A DNA stretch of 64,000 bases, taken from contig JAVTLE010000016.1 in NCBI GenBank assembly GCA_033439295.1, positions 1,798,001-1,862,000 of the forward strand. Reading direction: 5' to 3'. Within the stretch, counting starts at the first letter, position 1. Each line of letters opens with the position of its first letter. Positions 42,616 through 54,310 of the stretch are shown here, one piece after another. A program made the translations under genes and the position numbers. This DNA is from Deuterostichococcus epilithicus. Lineage: Eukaryota; Chlorophyta; Trebouxiophyceae; Prasiolales; Stichococcaceae. A model generated the notes under the pieces. That model made no database searches. It had not been told where the DNA came from and worked only from the letters and a program-made list of their open reading frames with translations.

Positions 42616-43905
42616 TCAGTAAATGCCCGGGATCAAGCGCTTTGCTGTCTTCTTGTAAGATTCGTACCCGGCATATTTGGTTGCCAGAGCCTCTTCCTCA
42701 AGCCGAACCTGTGTGCGCATGCACAATGCGTCAAGGGTGAGCGTTGATGCAAGCATGTCTCCTTTCCTCAGCAGCGCATGTCGGGCTTTGCTGTTGGGTC
42801 TTGCAGCGTCGTTGCGGGAATGCACAACTGCCCACCTTACGGTCTAGGACGTAAAACAGTGCAAAGGACGCCGCAAAGCGCAGGTCGCTGCCCGTGGCGG
42901 CGCTCAGCCCGAAGGCAATCAGCAGCAGCCCTCCATACCTGAAAAGGCACAATGACGTGCATCTCAGCGCCTATCATGTCTTGTCAGCAGCACACCCACC
43001 ATCCTCGTGGCATGCTGCCTTTCCGGCGGTCTGCGATGGAATAAGGTGAAGACTCACATTGGATGCCGCACGTAGCTGAAAGCGCCATCTGTGATGAGCT
43101 CATGCTCGTCGCGCCGTGGTGCCGGAAACCTGCCACCGGCAACTCAGCCGAGTGTCAGTGACTGCATGTGCCGTTGGAAAGCTGTGTCGTCTGACAACGA
43201 TGACAGACATTTTCCTGGAGTCCAAAGTTTGATCCTGCACTCACGGACTGAGGCTGTTGCCAAGACTCTGCTGCCCGGCGACGATGAGTGCAAGGCCCGC
43301 TATAGCCAATACGACGCCGCCTGCCCGCACAAACACCTGCGATGCAATGTTGCTTCTCAACATTAAGAATTTGCAGAGAGTTCAGTGCTATGTGGTGCGG
43401 ACGTGCATCTGTGCTGATTCAGGAGCGTGGTGTTGGGGTTGCACCTCCAGCGGTGTTGGCGGGAAGAACAGCAGCAATAGCAGAGCGGCCTGTGCCACGA
43501 ACCACAGCTCGCCACGCTGACCCAGCAGCTCCGTGTCCGTGAGCTCCTTCAGCAACGGCTGCACGTCCAGCTGCTGGGCGCTGGACTTGAAAAAGTCCTC
43601 TAGGCTGACGCCGCCGCTGCCCGGCCGGTCAGATTGCTGCGGCCGGCCAGGAGTGCTGCAAGGCAGCGAGAAGACGCACACGCATTTGCGTCGGAGGCCG
43701 ACCACAACGAATGATTGCTGTTTATGTGAACTGTTGACACGCGCTGCGGTGTACTGCCACTGCAACTATCTTTTTTCAAGGCCGAACAGGCCCTCACTCG
43801 CCATGAATATGAGCAAAGGGCTACCTGTTCACTGTGCCGCTCTTCCTGGATGGTGTACGGGATCGGCCAAGGCGTGGCGCTGCAAAAGGGACCGGCAATC
43901 TGCAC
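42616..43905 (-). CDS. Isoprenylcysteine/phospholipid methyltransferase-like membrane enzyme
   Basis: A minus-strand gene of the ICMT/PEMT superfamily. In order it encodes GVSLEDFFKSSAQQLDVQPL, ELWFVAQAALLLLLFFPPTP, VFVRAGGVVLAIAGLALIVA (a membrane helix), DEHELITDGAFSYVRHPMYG (the signature RHPMY block that binds the methyl donor), LLLIAFGLSAATGSDLRFAA, and EEEALATKYAGYESYKKTAK then RLIPGIY and TGA (42618-42616). The junctions VRHPM|YGG, DRK|VRLEEE and TPLE|VFVR are in phase with clean GT/AG sites. The RHP and EE motifs match the catalytic core. It differs from the ER isoprenylcysteine enzyme in carrying an N-terminal extension and is closer to cyanobacterial or plastid relatives, so a plastid envelope location is likely. 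The first exon is unresolved; 43905 is the furthest plausible start. Confidence 0.8.
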
Positions 43906-44265
43906 ACCGATCGCACTAGCGCATTATGTGAGTTGTGCGTGATTGCGGCCATGTTTGTTGACAGGTTGGTACTGAGAATCTTTCAAGTCTTGATCTGAAA
44001 CTTCAGGAGGCTTCTTCTGCATTTGATGTCAGATGCTGTGCAGGTCCTGATCAGTCACGACGTCTGACACCACACCATGTCCAATGACATCATAGCAGGG
44101 GTGCGGCTCTCGCCATTGCGGCTTAGAAAGGAAGCAGCCGAGAGGTTTTCCTCCTGCTCTCCCAGGTGCGAAAGCTGCCAACATCCTCGTTGCCCCGCCA
44201 TGATCATGGTGACACGCGAATGCCAGGTTCAAAACGGCAGCAGGCCCGACTGATGATTTCTTCAG

Positions 44266-46032
44266 CTATGCCGTCCGCAGGAACCGCTCGGCCAGGCGCG
44301 GTGGCTTCCCGATCTTGTACCCCATATTGCTGCGGGCAAAGACAATAAAACTTCATCCATAACCTGCTTCTTTTCATGTCTTTGACGCATAGCACAAAGC
44401 GCCTGGTGAAAGACATGCAGCGGCAAAACACTGTCACGACCGCGTCATGCTGCTAACGGCACATTTGAGAAAGCACTCACGTCAGCAGGATGTGGTACAC
44501 GAGGTGCATGAAGCCCAGGTAGAAGACCGCGTTAACAACCAGCAGGCAGCAGATTATGGTCACGACCACCGTCGGCGACACGGTGCCCGAGTGCCCGACC
44601 ATTGCCGACAGCTGGTCCTGCATTGCGAGACATTACCGGACATGGGCAAAAATCCGTCTGCATCTGCTTGGATAAAGGCGTTCAAGCTGTCCCTGCCAAG
44701 CACTTCGCAGTGTTTGGGTCAGCATAGCACTGCAGTGCCTGACATATGATGCACCTCCAAGGGTGAAAGAAGCGCACGATCGTGGAGCAGGAATTGGTGA
44801 CCAGCAGCGCGAAGAGGTTCTCCCGTGTCACCCAGCAGGACACGCCCATGAACCCCACATAGCCCGCTATCCGCGCCTGGATGCCAACAATGCGAGGAGC
44901 TCGTCTGCAGCAGGCTGCAGATTGTCGGACGGTACACCATCTCAGCCATAGCCAACAGACCTCCACTATAAGAGTGCCAGAGGCATACATGTAAGGCTCA
45001 CCATGGCGCCAAGGGTGATTCCGGCGCCCCAACCCATGCGGCAGGCCCAGGTGACGCCCAGCGTTGTTGCCATGATGCCGTGCGTAAAAACGTACGTGAG
45101 TGCCTTCACCGGCCCCAGCAGGACTGCAGTACGGGGGTCATCTGTCAGGTGCGCTTGCCTAGGGCAGCTGCTGCAGCGTTGGCCGATCTGGCGAGCGGCG
45201 CCGGGGTGCCAGTCCGCAGAGGAACGCATCACTCCTGCCTGCACATGCTCGTGGATGGGGCTTTCAGGGTTCTCAACTCATGTGTGCTCTACACACCGAC
45301 GTGTGCACTGTAAGACCGGCACAGAGCCCAAGTCACAGGCAACAGGGAGCGCACTGAGCAGCAGGAAGAAGGTGGCCGTCATCGTCTTGCGGCCGGCGGC
45401 AGGCCCCGAACGTAGAGCCGACAGAATGACTGGCAGCGGCAGGAAGTAGCCGAGATACCCCTCCAGGTGCATCGTCGTCGCCAGCGCGTATGCGAGGCCC
45501 GACACGGCCGCCAGCATCGCCGTCTCCACCAGCCGCTGTAGACGCAGAGGTGAATCTGGTCACGACATGCGAGCCGGTGCAGATCAGAGCTCTTCATGGA
45601 GCGCCGACCTGGAGGGGACTCGTTCTCAGGCGCCGCAGGCTCAACAGGTGGCCTGCATTGTTCGATGCCGTCAGATTCGTTAGAGCCAGGGTCAAGAAAG
45701 TGATGCAGGCGACACAGCGCAAACACCTGGGTGGCGACCAGACTGTAGCTGGACGGCGGCAGCGACGCCTGTTGCTGCTTGATCCGCTGCCGTATGGCAT
45801 TAAGCCGTTCTGCATCTGCCTCACGCGCTTCTGAGGCTGAGGAGGACTGCGCATCTTCTACTGCATCCACTGGTCCTGGTTCTGCAGACCGCATTGATCG
45901 CTGAGCGCTGCAGCGTCTGTGTCGGCATTGCCTGCATTGGCTGCCCCATGCTGGTCGTGCTGGCGCCTGTGCCCGTACACCATTGTGAAAGGTCCATTCT
46001 CCGTGCCACAACTGCCTGCAAAGCGGCATCAC
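44266..46032 (-). CDS. DUF2232 (YybS-like) membrane protein, probably plastid
   Basis: The first exon (start 46032) gives a basic transit-peptide-like N-terminus (MPLCRQLWHGEWTFHNG), then an acidic helical segment, ASEAREADAERLNAIRQRIK. Membrane exons follow: RLVETAMLAAVSGLAYALAT, YFLPLPVILSALRSGPAAGR, LLGPVKALTYVFTHGIMATT, ARIAGYVGFMGVSCWVTREN and SPTVVVTIICCLLVVNAVFY. The last exon reads NMGYKIGKPPRLAERFLRTA and stops at 44268-44266. The pattern of an amphipathic N-terminal helix, LPLP, a GxxA-rich second part and a WVTRENLFALL loop matches the DUF2232 family found in cyanobacteria, firmicutes and plant plastids, whose function is not settled. It is divergent from the pyrophosphatase gene. 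Confidence 0.8.
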
Positions 46033-46661
46033 GGGCGGATGTGGTCAGCGGTGGCACATATGACCCAGAATCTGCGGTTGAGGCCACACAGCACGGATCG
46101 CAGAGCAATGCTTGATGATACAATTTGTGGTGTCCAGTGGTGCTGCTGTCGCGGTGCATCGCCAAATGTAGCATGTCAGGGCCATGCATCCCCAAACACC
46201 TGTGATGACGCAGCGGCGCCGCAAGCCTGAGCATATGTGCTGATGGGACCATGCATGCTGTCATCTCGTCCTCAGCCCGACACTCCTGGAAATGCCACCG
46301 AACCGGATTCCTGCAGGAGCTGTGTGCTGGCTTGGAGGACGCGGTCTCGAAATGTCTTCCTTGTCAATACAGTTTTGTGCCAGCGATGCGCGCCAACCAA
46401 GATGTGGAGAACAAGAAGGAGACCGCTGTGCTGGACTGGACGACAATGTGACTTCTGAGCGCTCTCCAATCCTGCTGCACCAGCTTTCCAACTCGTGCTG
46501 AGCTGGCATGAGCTCAGCAGCTCACAGCACTTGCCAGCCGCAGGTTATCGTGCCACAACTCCACTTGCAACCAGGCGACGTCTCAGCTGCAGCGTTGGGT
46601 CCAGGACTCGCATTGGCGGGTACAGTCCTGATCAGACCCAGATCAGCGCGCGGAAGGCAGC
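46033..46661. promoter_or_regulatory. Divergent intergenic region, DUF2232 and pyrophosphatase
   Basis: This 629-base spacer lies between two start codons. No supported exon is visible. If the DUF2232 start lies upstream of 46032, part of this would be its transit-peptide exon. Confidence 0.4.
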
Positions 46662-48759
46662 ATGAGCTACTCCAACCTCCAACAGGCGCACCACCAGAAG
46701 GGTCACGCCAGTGAGTCGACGCATTCTACCACTGCTACACTTCGTAATTCAGCTGATAAGGTATCATATACTGACATCTGAGTCCTGCCCCGCTGCAGGT
46801 CACCCATGGTGCGCACAGATCAGTGACGACACACGGCTTCGACTCTCTTTGTGTGTTACAATTTGCTAGCGACGTGGCACGATGCCTTCAGATTTGTCTT
46901 GAGGCCATCGTTGTTCACGCAGGCACGATCTGCCTCTGGGTGATGACGCACCAAACATCGTCAATGCGGTCATCGAGATCCCCAGGTGACGAGCGAATGC
47001 AGGTGATCTGATCCGCAGGCTCGACAGCTGATTGGCGTGCAGCAGTGACAGGCAGTGCAATGCTGCCGTAGGGGGTCGAAGGTCAAGTACGAGCTGGACA
47101 AGGACACTGGCATGCGTGAGTCGCCGTCACCGCTGCCGCATGCTCTTGACTACCCAAAACAGCGCAAGCATGCAGCGTGACCAAGACACATGCAGCCGCC
47201 TGCTTGTCGTGAGTGTCCCCAAGACTCGTCTGAATCTCCGCAGTGGTCACGTTCGTTCGTGAGACTCTGCACTCGAATTTTTCTTGCGCCTAACCGCAGT
47301 ATACATTGACCGCATCCTGTACTCCTCGGTGGTGTACCCGCACAACTACGGCTTCATCCCGCGCACGCTGTGCGAGGACAACGACCCCCTGGACATCCTG
47401 GTCCTCATGCAGGGTGAGCCGCCATCTGAAGCTCTGCATGCGCAGCTGCGTGGCTGCCGCTGGCACGCTCGGTCTCCCCGCTGCTGCGGGGCCGGTGGTA
47501 ACAGGCACTGCTGCCGGGTGGGGCTGATGCAACAACGCTTGGACGGCCACCTGACCCGGAACCGGGCGTTCTGAGGTGTCAGGCCAGCGCAGGGTCGCAC
47601 TGGCCATTCACTTGGTGTGCGTGTTTCGACTGCAGAGCCGGCACAGCCCATGTGCTTCCTGAGGGCGAAGCCCATTGGCGTCATGCCCATGCTGGACCAG
47701 GGCGAGCAGGACGACAAGGTGCACTTCAGATCTTTGGGCTGCTCCTTGTGCCGTGCTCTGTCACACAAGGTCCCTGCACCTGTCCTGGCGCCGAGCGGGG
47801 GCGCCACCAGTGCAAACCCTGGCCGTACCATCCGACCGCGCGCCTGCACGCGCCTCCGCCAGCCAGTGCGCTCCGCCTCTGCAAAGGCGGGTACCCGAAC
47901 GTCAAAGGCAGCCGCGAATGGGTTTTTTTATTCCTGTGTGCAGATCATCGCTGTGCACGCAGACGACCCGGAGTTCAATGGCTACTCCGACATCAGCGAG
48001 ATCCCGAAGCACAGGCTGGCGGAGATCAAGCGCTTGTGAGTAGGCACCCCCCTCTACTTCTCTCTTGATCGGTGTGATGCCGTACAGTACGAACAGTCTC
48101 TGCGTCCGAAGCAGAGATGGTGAACTGCTCCAATCATGTGCGAAACGATCGTGCTGACCATTTCGCTCTTGTCCTTGCAGCTTCGAGGTGTGCTAAACCA
48201 GTTGTGTTCCTCCTTGCAACATGCATCAACAATCACTCGATTCATGCCCAACCCTGAAAGTATGCCATCGGTCGATACATGCAATGCGTCTGACTGCTTC
48301 GATGTCCAAAACCTGCTAAGGATTACAAGAAGAACGAGAACAAGATTGTGAAGGTGGAGGAGATTCTTGGTGCTGACGTCGCCCGCAAGGCCGTCTCAGA
48401 CGCTATGGTGCGCTGCCCTCTCGCTGCGTTACAGAGCAGGAAGATACCTGCAAACCCCCACCGAAACCAATATACATTTGGTCAATGCACTTGTGCTCAA
48501 TGCTTTTCCTCATGCAGCCCTCAACGGTCTAACGATTCACTCCTTTGGTCGTGCAGCAAATGTACAACGACGAGTACCTGGTGAGATCAGTGCATGCTCT
48601 TGCTGCAGGCATGATATGCCTTCAAGTCAGTCTGTACGGAACACATATCTTCCAGTCGCTTTGCTACTTGTTGACAGCGTACCAGCCATGAAGTGTCTGG
48701 CGCATCCGGCATGCGCTGACGTGTTTGGTGTTGTGGTGCAGCCCAAGCGGCCGCGGTAA
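46662..48759 (+). CDS. PPA: Soluble inorganic pyrophosphatase, family I
   Basis: Hydrolyses pyrophosphate to phosphate with Mg2+, pulling biosynthetic reactions forward. Eleven exons total 591 nt and give 196 residues, with every phase closing: 46662-46710, 46799-46808, 46923-46985, 47072-47115, 47300-47413, 47636-47718, 47944-48035, 48181-48187, 48321-48407, 48557-48580 and 48742-48759. The start [20 protein letters not shown] has no transit peptide, so the enzyme is probably cytosolic, like plant PPa. Diagnostic blocks are [70 protein letters not shown] (metal-binding Asp residues), [20 protein letters not shown] and [13 protein letters not shown]. Exons 2 (10 nt) and 8 (7 nt) are microexons without which the frame is lost. 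Confidence 0.95.
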
Positions 48760-49222
48760 ACGGGCGCATTGCCCTTTGACAGCGCAGCAGCCCGCTAACC
48801 ACACCACAACCAAGCTGTCCTTCCGATTGCTATAGTAAATGTGTACTGAGAGTGTAGTCCTCGGCCAATTGTCCACCTCTAGGTAGCTGTCCCGAGCGTG
48901 TGAGCATTGAAGAAACTCCGGCAACTGCTTCAAAACCTGAATATGTCCAATCGATCTCAGTGCAGACTTGACAGAGGGAACTTGTGTGCTGTCGCTGCTG
49001 ACGCTTAATTGCTGTACGACATGCATCGTTCATCTCGTCCCAGCACCTACAGCTGCCGCACTTGCCATTCAACTGAATTAGGGTTTGCCAGATCAGCTGA
49101 CCTGGCAGCGTAGGTCATTCGGACAGGCCACAACGGAGCCGTTGTGCTTGCGAGCCGACTGTGCGCCGGCGTTGCGCTTGTAACGCTGGCAACCGATTTC
49201 GCATCCATGGCTCAAATTTGAA
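48760..49222. other. Intergenic region, pyrophosphatase to SGNH gene 2
   Basis: The genes on both sides are on the plus strand. No supported exon or element is visible; it should hold the pyrophosphatase 3' UTR and the next promoter. Confidence 0.4.
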
Positions 49223-52200
49223 ATGGGCGCCTGCAGCACACAGACCATCGTTGCTATCATTGCCGCGCTCGGATGGCTAATGTATTTCCAGTTCAGGGCA
49301 CCGCACCCACGGCCACATTTCCACCCGCCAGTTGGTGCGCAGAGGCGCTGCAGGCGGAATATTGCCGAGCAGCGTTTCGCCCAGACAGCGCAATGCTGCA
49401 ACGCTGACACACAGTACGGTGACTAGCTTCACTCTTTTCTCTACAGATGACGGTGGTTGGGAGGACTCGCATCAGCAGACGGCGCGATCACTGCAGCCGC
49501 AGCGCGGCGGCCATGCTGACCTGCTCGCAGGCCTCGCCTCGGCGCCACATGATCTGCTGCAACAGCCGCATGCGGATCTGGCAGCAGAAGCAGGGAGACA
49601 ACCGTCACAGCAGGTCCCAGCGGTACAGGAGGCCAGTGCCGGCGGCAGCGGCGGCGTGCAGCGAGTGCTGACCCCTGACGAGGCTCCGCATGCGGCGGCA
49701 TTGGCACCAGAGCCCGCCGAGGCTGCAAGCCTGATCGGCGCCCCGGACCAGCTTCCCGCCCGTACAGCCGCCGATTATATGCCAGCTACATTGAGTCAGC
49801 CACAGTCGGAACAGCCGACCGGGGAAACCGGCAAGCCTCTGACAGCAGCGGAGGAGCGACAGGAGGCGGAAAATGAGGCGGCATTGGCGGCCGCGGCCGG
49901 CATGGAGGCAGTGCGCAGGGCGATCAGCGCCAGCGTGGCCGCCGCCTCCGGCCCGCACAGCCCCCGCGCCGGCTGCAGCAAGGTGCGGAACCCGGGGTTG
50001 CTGCTGGTTCATGCAGCGTACGGGCCTACCTGCCGGTTGGCAAGGGACAGATTCTTGAAAGAGTCTCACCTCCATGTGGTCCAGTCTGCCAATGCCAGCG
50101 CTCATATAGCCACTGTCCATTGCATTTGCAATCGTGTGCTTGCAACCGCGGGGCCTACAGTCCGCAGAGATGCGCACAGGGACCCCATTGTGGCCACTGG
50201 AAAACCTCAAGGATGAAGGGGTGCCCGCCGCATCACAGGCGTGCAAGTATGGCGAGGCGCCCGGCTACTGGCGCATGGTGGCGGCGGGGCGGCGGCAGTG
50301 GGCGCTGTATGACGACACATGCGTCCTGGCAGACTTACTGTCCCTCCATCTGCAGGTGCATAACGCGTGCAGTTTCACCAGCAGCCCAGCGCACCACGTT
50401 GTTTGACGAAGCTGGGCCGTCCATCTGCCAGACCCATCTCGTGGCACGCGTGGCTCGCATGTGGCAGCAGAGCCGCTTCGCGCTGCTTCCTTGGCGCGTG
50501 AGCAACGGCAACCTGCAACACGTGAAGTACTGGCGTCTGCGGCATCCTGCCACGCTGTATCAGATGCATGTGAAAACTAAGGAGCTGGCATCTGTCAGCG
50601 CGGTCAACAACACACCTTCGCCAGGGCTGGCATGCATGAACTGACCTGTGATGTGGGGTTCGCTGAGATGCCTCTGGTCAACCGGGCCCACGTGCCGTGA
50701 TGTGCATATATACTACGAGCTGCAAGCGCAGCCGGCGGCGGTGGAGGCCAAGCGCCAGGTGAACTACCTCGGCGAGGGCGCCGTCATTCTGGAAGCGGAC
50801 GCGGGCGCACTGGCCGCCTTTACGGACTGGCGCTCGCGCTACAACCTCACGCACGGCATCGGCAAGCTGCACCTGCCGCACGTCAGCGTGAGGCGCTCCC
50901 TGTGGACTTGGCCAATGCAGGAGCCTCTGGAGTCAGCGCCACTCACTCTATGTGCGTGCGCTTGCGCTCCTTCAATGTGTCGTTCAGCAATCGCAGACGG
51001 CGTCGATAGAGGATGATCCGATGGGCGAGCAGCATTGCTCTTCGTCCTGCATGCCCCCGTGCTGCCATCTGGATATTTGCTGCGCCTCTTCACAGTGGTC
51101 TGCCCATTGTGCAGGAGTCAGCAGTGCTTGACAGCAGCACAGCGGCCGAGGGTCCACATCGAAGCGGTGTGGATTCACTGTCGTCGCCAGACCCGGAGCC
51201 GCTGCAGCCAGCCAAGCATCGCAGGCTAGCCGGCATTGCCTCGGCAGCAATCGGGGAGGCTGCTAGCAGTCCTGACAGCAGCGGCAGGCAGTCGAGGGCA
51301 CGTGTGCATGGCGGCAACCTGCAGCGCGAACGCGGTGAGCTGGGGATTGCAGCCGCGAATGTGCGTCGGCAGCTCCGGCGTCAGCCTGATAACGGAGACC
51401 ATGCGGACCATGCGGGCCATCACAGTGCGAACGAGGGCGCACCAGACAGCGGTGGCGGCACAGGTGCAGGCCCAGCCGGTCACGATGCGGCGGCAGCCGC
51501 AGGCAGCACCGCCAACGAGGGGGAGGGTGTGGAAGCCGCCCGGGAAGACAGCGACGCTTCTGACGCCGATGCAGATGTGTCTGCGAGGCTGAGGGCAGCA
51601 GTGCAGCAGTCCATGGCCGGTCACGGCGCCGCCTCCGTCGACAGCGGCGGACACCACAGGAGGCCTGACGGCCGCAACCGAGGCAGCACGACAGGCGACG
51701 GTGGCAGCAGCAGCGCTGGCAACACCGGAACAGACGGCAGCAAACCGTCCAGCGGTGCGCCTCAACCCGGCAGCAGCGCTGGCGGCAGCAGGACAGGCGG
51801 CAAGCCGGGCCAGGCCGGCGGCTTGGCCAGCGGCGTCAGCGGCAGTGGAAAGCAGAAGTTGGCCATCCTGCTCCTCGGCGACTCGATCGACCGCGATACG
51901 CTCATTGATGTGAGCGCCTCCACATCTTCACAGCATCATGATGCAGCTCGAGTGCTTCGATCAGTTCTGAGTAGCCCAAGCAACTGCAACCTCGTTTGTC
52001 AGTGTTGGTAAGTGTGTTGCTTTGCCTCACTTTGCCGTGAGTGTTTTCGCAGGTGTGCGCAGCGGCGTCGGGCGGCGAAATGCAGCCAGAGAACTTCCTC
52101 GTCCACGCGGGCGAGGAGTGCATGGTCGAGTTCGGCAGCAGCTCCAGGCGCGTCTGGCATCAAGCCGCTGCGGTTCTGTGCTTGTGCAGCAAGCGGTGTT

Positions 52201-53968
52201 GACTCCGTCCCTGGCGCCGTGCGAGACGGTCTCTGGTCATTGACCGATCGCTCAGCCAGTTGCTTTGCTTTCAATCTCACTTTGCTTCCTTTGACTGTGA
52301 GTCCGGGGCCGTCTGTGGGAGCAGTGGCCGCAGACCAGCAGCGTCTGTGGGAGCTGTGGCCGCACATCGACTGCGGCGGAAGTGCCGGTTTGCGCAGGCT
52401 TTTGCAGACCCACCCATGATCGGGTGTGTCGGTTTCGTGTGACCGCGCCGTTGTACACGCAGGTGCCTGATCTGCGAGCTGCCTACGCTGGTGGTCGCCA
52501 ATCAGATGCTGTGGAGCGTGCACCCGGTCAACCCACTCAATGCGGACGCGCATTTTCACCTGAACAAGCGGAAGAGCGCCAACACGCGCATCGCCGAAGG
52601 CTGGCAGCTCTTCCAGCAGCGGTGCGCCTGAGCCGGCAGGCTTGCCGCTGGCTCATGTGCTGTCTGCAGGAGCTTGTGTGGCTGAAAGTGTGGAAGCTCT
52701 CTGGAAAACGAGTTGCTTTCAAATTACGCGTTCAACCGATTCCTGTTGCATGGGCAAGTGCTGCTGGAATGGTAGCAGCCTCATGCATCGCATTGCATCT
52801 TGCAGCGGACCACAATCTGCTGTGAAAGGACTAGAGAGGATGATCACTTGGACAGATGTGACTTGAGTGCCGCCTGGTGCAGCGTGGGCCGGCCGCCAGA
52901 TCTCGTGGTGGTGGCCTCTAACTTCTGGGACCTTGCGATGTATCAGCGGCATGGCCTCGCGCACGTCGCGCACCTGCAAGAGCGCCTGCTGCACACCTGG
53001 CGCCGCGACTTCGGCGACCTGCTGGCCACTGTGCAGGTCAGTCCTTCTTTGACCGTAAGCAGCGGCATACCACTGATATTCAACAGCGCCCGCCGCAGCC
53101 TTCGACCTGTGATACGCAGCCGCCGACTGCAGCCATTCGACAGCATGTGTGGGGGCCCTGAGATGGAGGCAAGCACCACGTGCACCAGCCAAAGATACAA
53201 GCCCTCACTTGCTGGCCGTTTACAGCCGGGTTCCGGTCTGATGCAGGGCTTTGCCGGCAACGGCACGAAGGTGGTGTACCACACGGCGCCCATGCCGGCG
53301 GCGGGGCCAAACGCCAGCGATGAGGTGCGCAGCCGGACACCTGCTTCATGTCAGGCTTGTGTGACATTCTGTTCCAGAGCTGCTGTTGCGCGCTGAGTTG
53401 TCATGCGCACAGACACTCCACAGTGTCCACAGAGGAGGGCAGCAGGCTCCCCCAGCAGCAATAGCACTGATTGTCTCAGGTCGGTGTGAGGTCAATGCGT
53501 GCGTGCTCAGGTGCGGCACTGGAAGCTGGCGCGAGCGGGGCACGTCGCTCAGCTGAACGCTGCGGGCCGCTCTGCGGCCGCGGCCGCCGGCGTCAGCTAC
53601 GTGGACATGGCGCTGATGAGTGCGGCATTCCACAGCCCCGCGGATTACCTGAAGGTAACCCCATGCCCGCCTCTGCCTGTGCGCTGTGCCTCAGCCTGCG
53701 CGCCGTGACACGGTAGGACATTGCGGTTGATCAGGCGGATTGGGTGCTGCCGCACACGTCCGGCATTCGTGGCGAAGTGCTTTGCTGCTAGACACTGTGA
53801 GTTTGAGGCTGGCCGCCGCCGGCGCCATGATGTGGAGCACATGCCATGGCAGTGTGACAGACGCTGTGTGTGTTGATGCAGGACCGGCTGCACCCAAAGC
53901 CGTGGCTGCTGCTAGAAGCCTTCAACGTCTACCTGAACCTACTGCAGGCATCTGACCATGATTGCTAG
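49223..53968 (+). CDS. Membrane-anchored SGNH/PC-esterase-like protein
   Basis: Exon 1 (49223-49418) begins MGACSTQTIVAIIAALGWLM, a near-N-terminal membrane anchor. Exon 2 from 49448 joins in phase (QY|DDGGWEDSHQQ) and opens a long low-complexity stem rich in Ala, Gln and Glu. An exon reads YGEAPGYWRMVAAGRRQWAL and another carries WRSRYNLTHGIGKLHLPHV. A second Gly/Ser/Ala-rich stem (51120-51830) precedes the catalytic core: KLAILLLGDSIDRDTLIDV (GDS nucleophile, about 51856-51912), MQPENFLVHAGEECMVEF, PDLVVVASNFWDLAMYQRHG (52899-52958), GTKVVYHTAPMPAAGP and DRLHPKPWLLLEAFN (Asp-His block, 53882-53926), ending at TAG 53966-53968. The order resembles PC-esterase/TBL-type polysaccharide O-acetylation proteins. 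A Golgi location and glycan acetyl chemistry are inferred; substrate unknown. Confidence 0.78.
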
Positions 53969-54310
53969 TCTGAAAACCGGAAGCAAGCAGAAGCGAGTGG
54001 CCTTGCAGACGGTTCAGCCTCAGAACTCAAAATTCAGGCCTCTGCTTCTGTTGTGCAGACCTTTTTGTGTAAAATTCAGAATTGTGCTCAGCGTGATGAA
54101 GTAAGTGATCGCCAGCCAGAAGTCCCTTCTTACAGAATGGCCAGCAGCGCTATGTAGGAAGCGTCTACAATCAGCCGTTGCGACAACTTGCCGTTCAACT
54201 GCACCTGCAAGTCCTTTTTAGACCAGCCAACACAATGCGAGCCACGAGTCTGCAAAGCTTTTCTTCCTCGTCAACGAATCTAAGCCCGCCATCGTCACCA
54301 GCAGGTCAAG
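53969..54310. other. Convergent intergenic region
   Basis: This lies between the stops of SGNH gene 2 (+) and the coiled-coil gene (-). It is AT-richer than the flanks and contains no supported exon. Confidence 0.4.
54068..54072 (+). promoter_or_regulatory. TGTAA poly(A) signal candidate
   Basis: A TGTAA in an AT-rich context 100 bases after the stop of SGNH gene 2. TGTAA is the usual chlorophyte polyadenylation signal. Confidence 0.5.

Noticed and set aside
52290-52365. A tandem GTCTGTGGGAGC-GTGGCCGCA repeat in SGNH gene 2
   Set aside because: It resembles the exon-edge duplications, but I could not establish which copy is exonic or where the splice site is, so it is not counted as a case.
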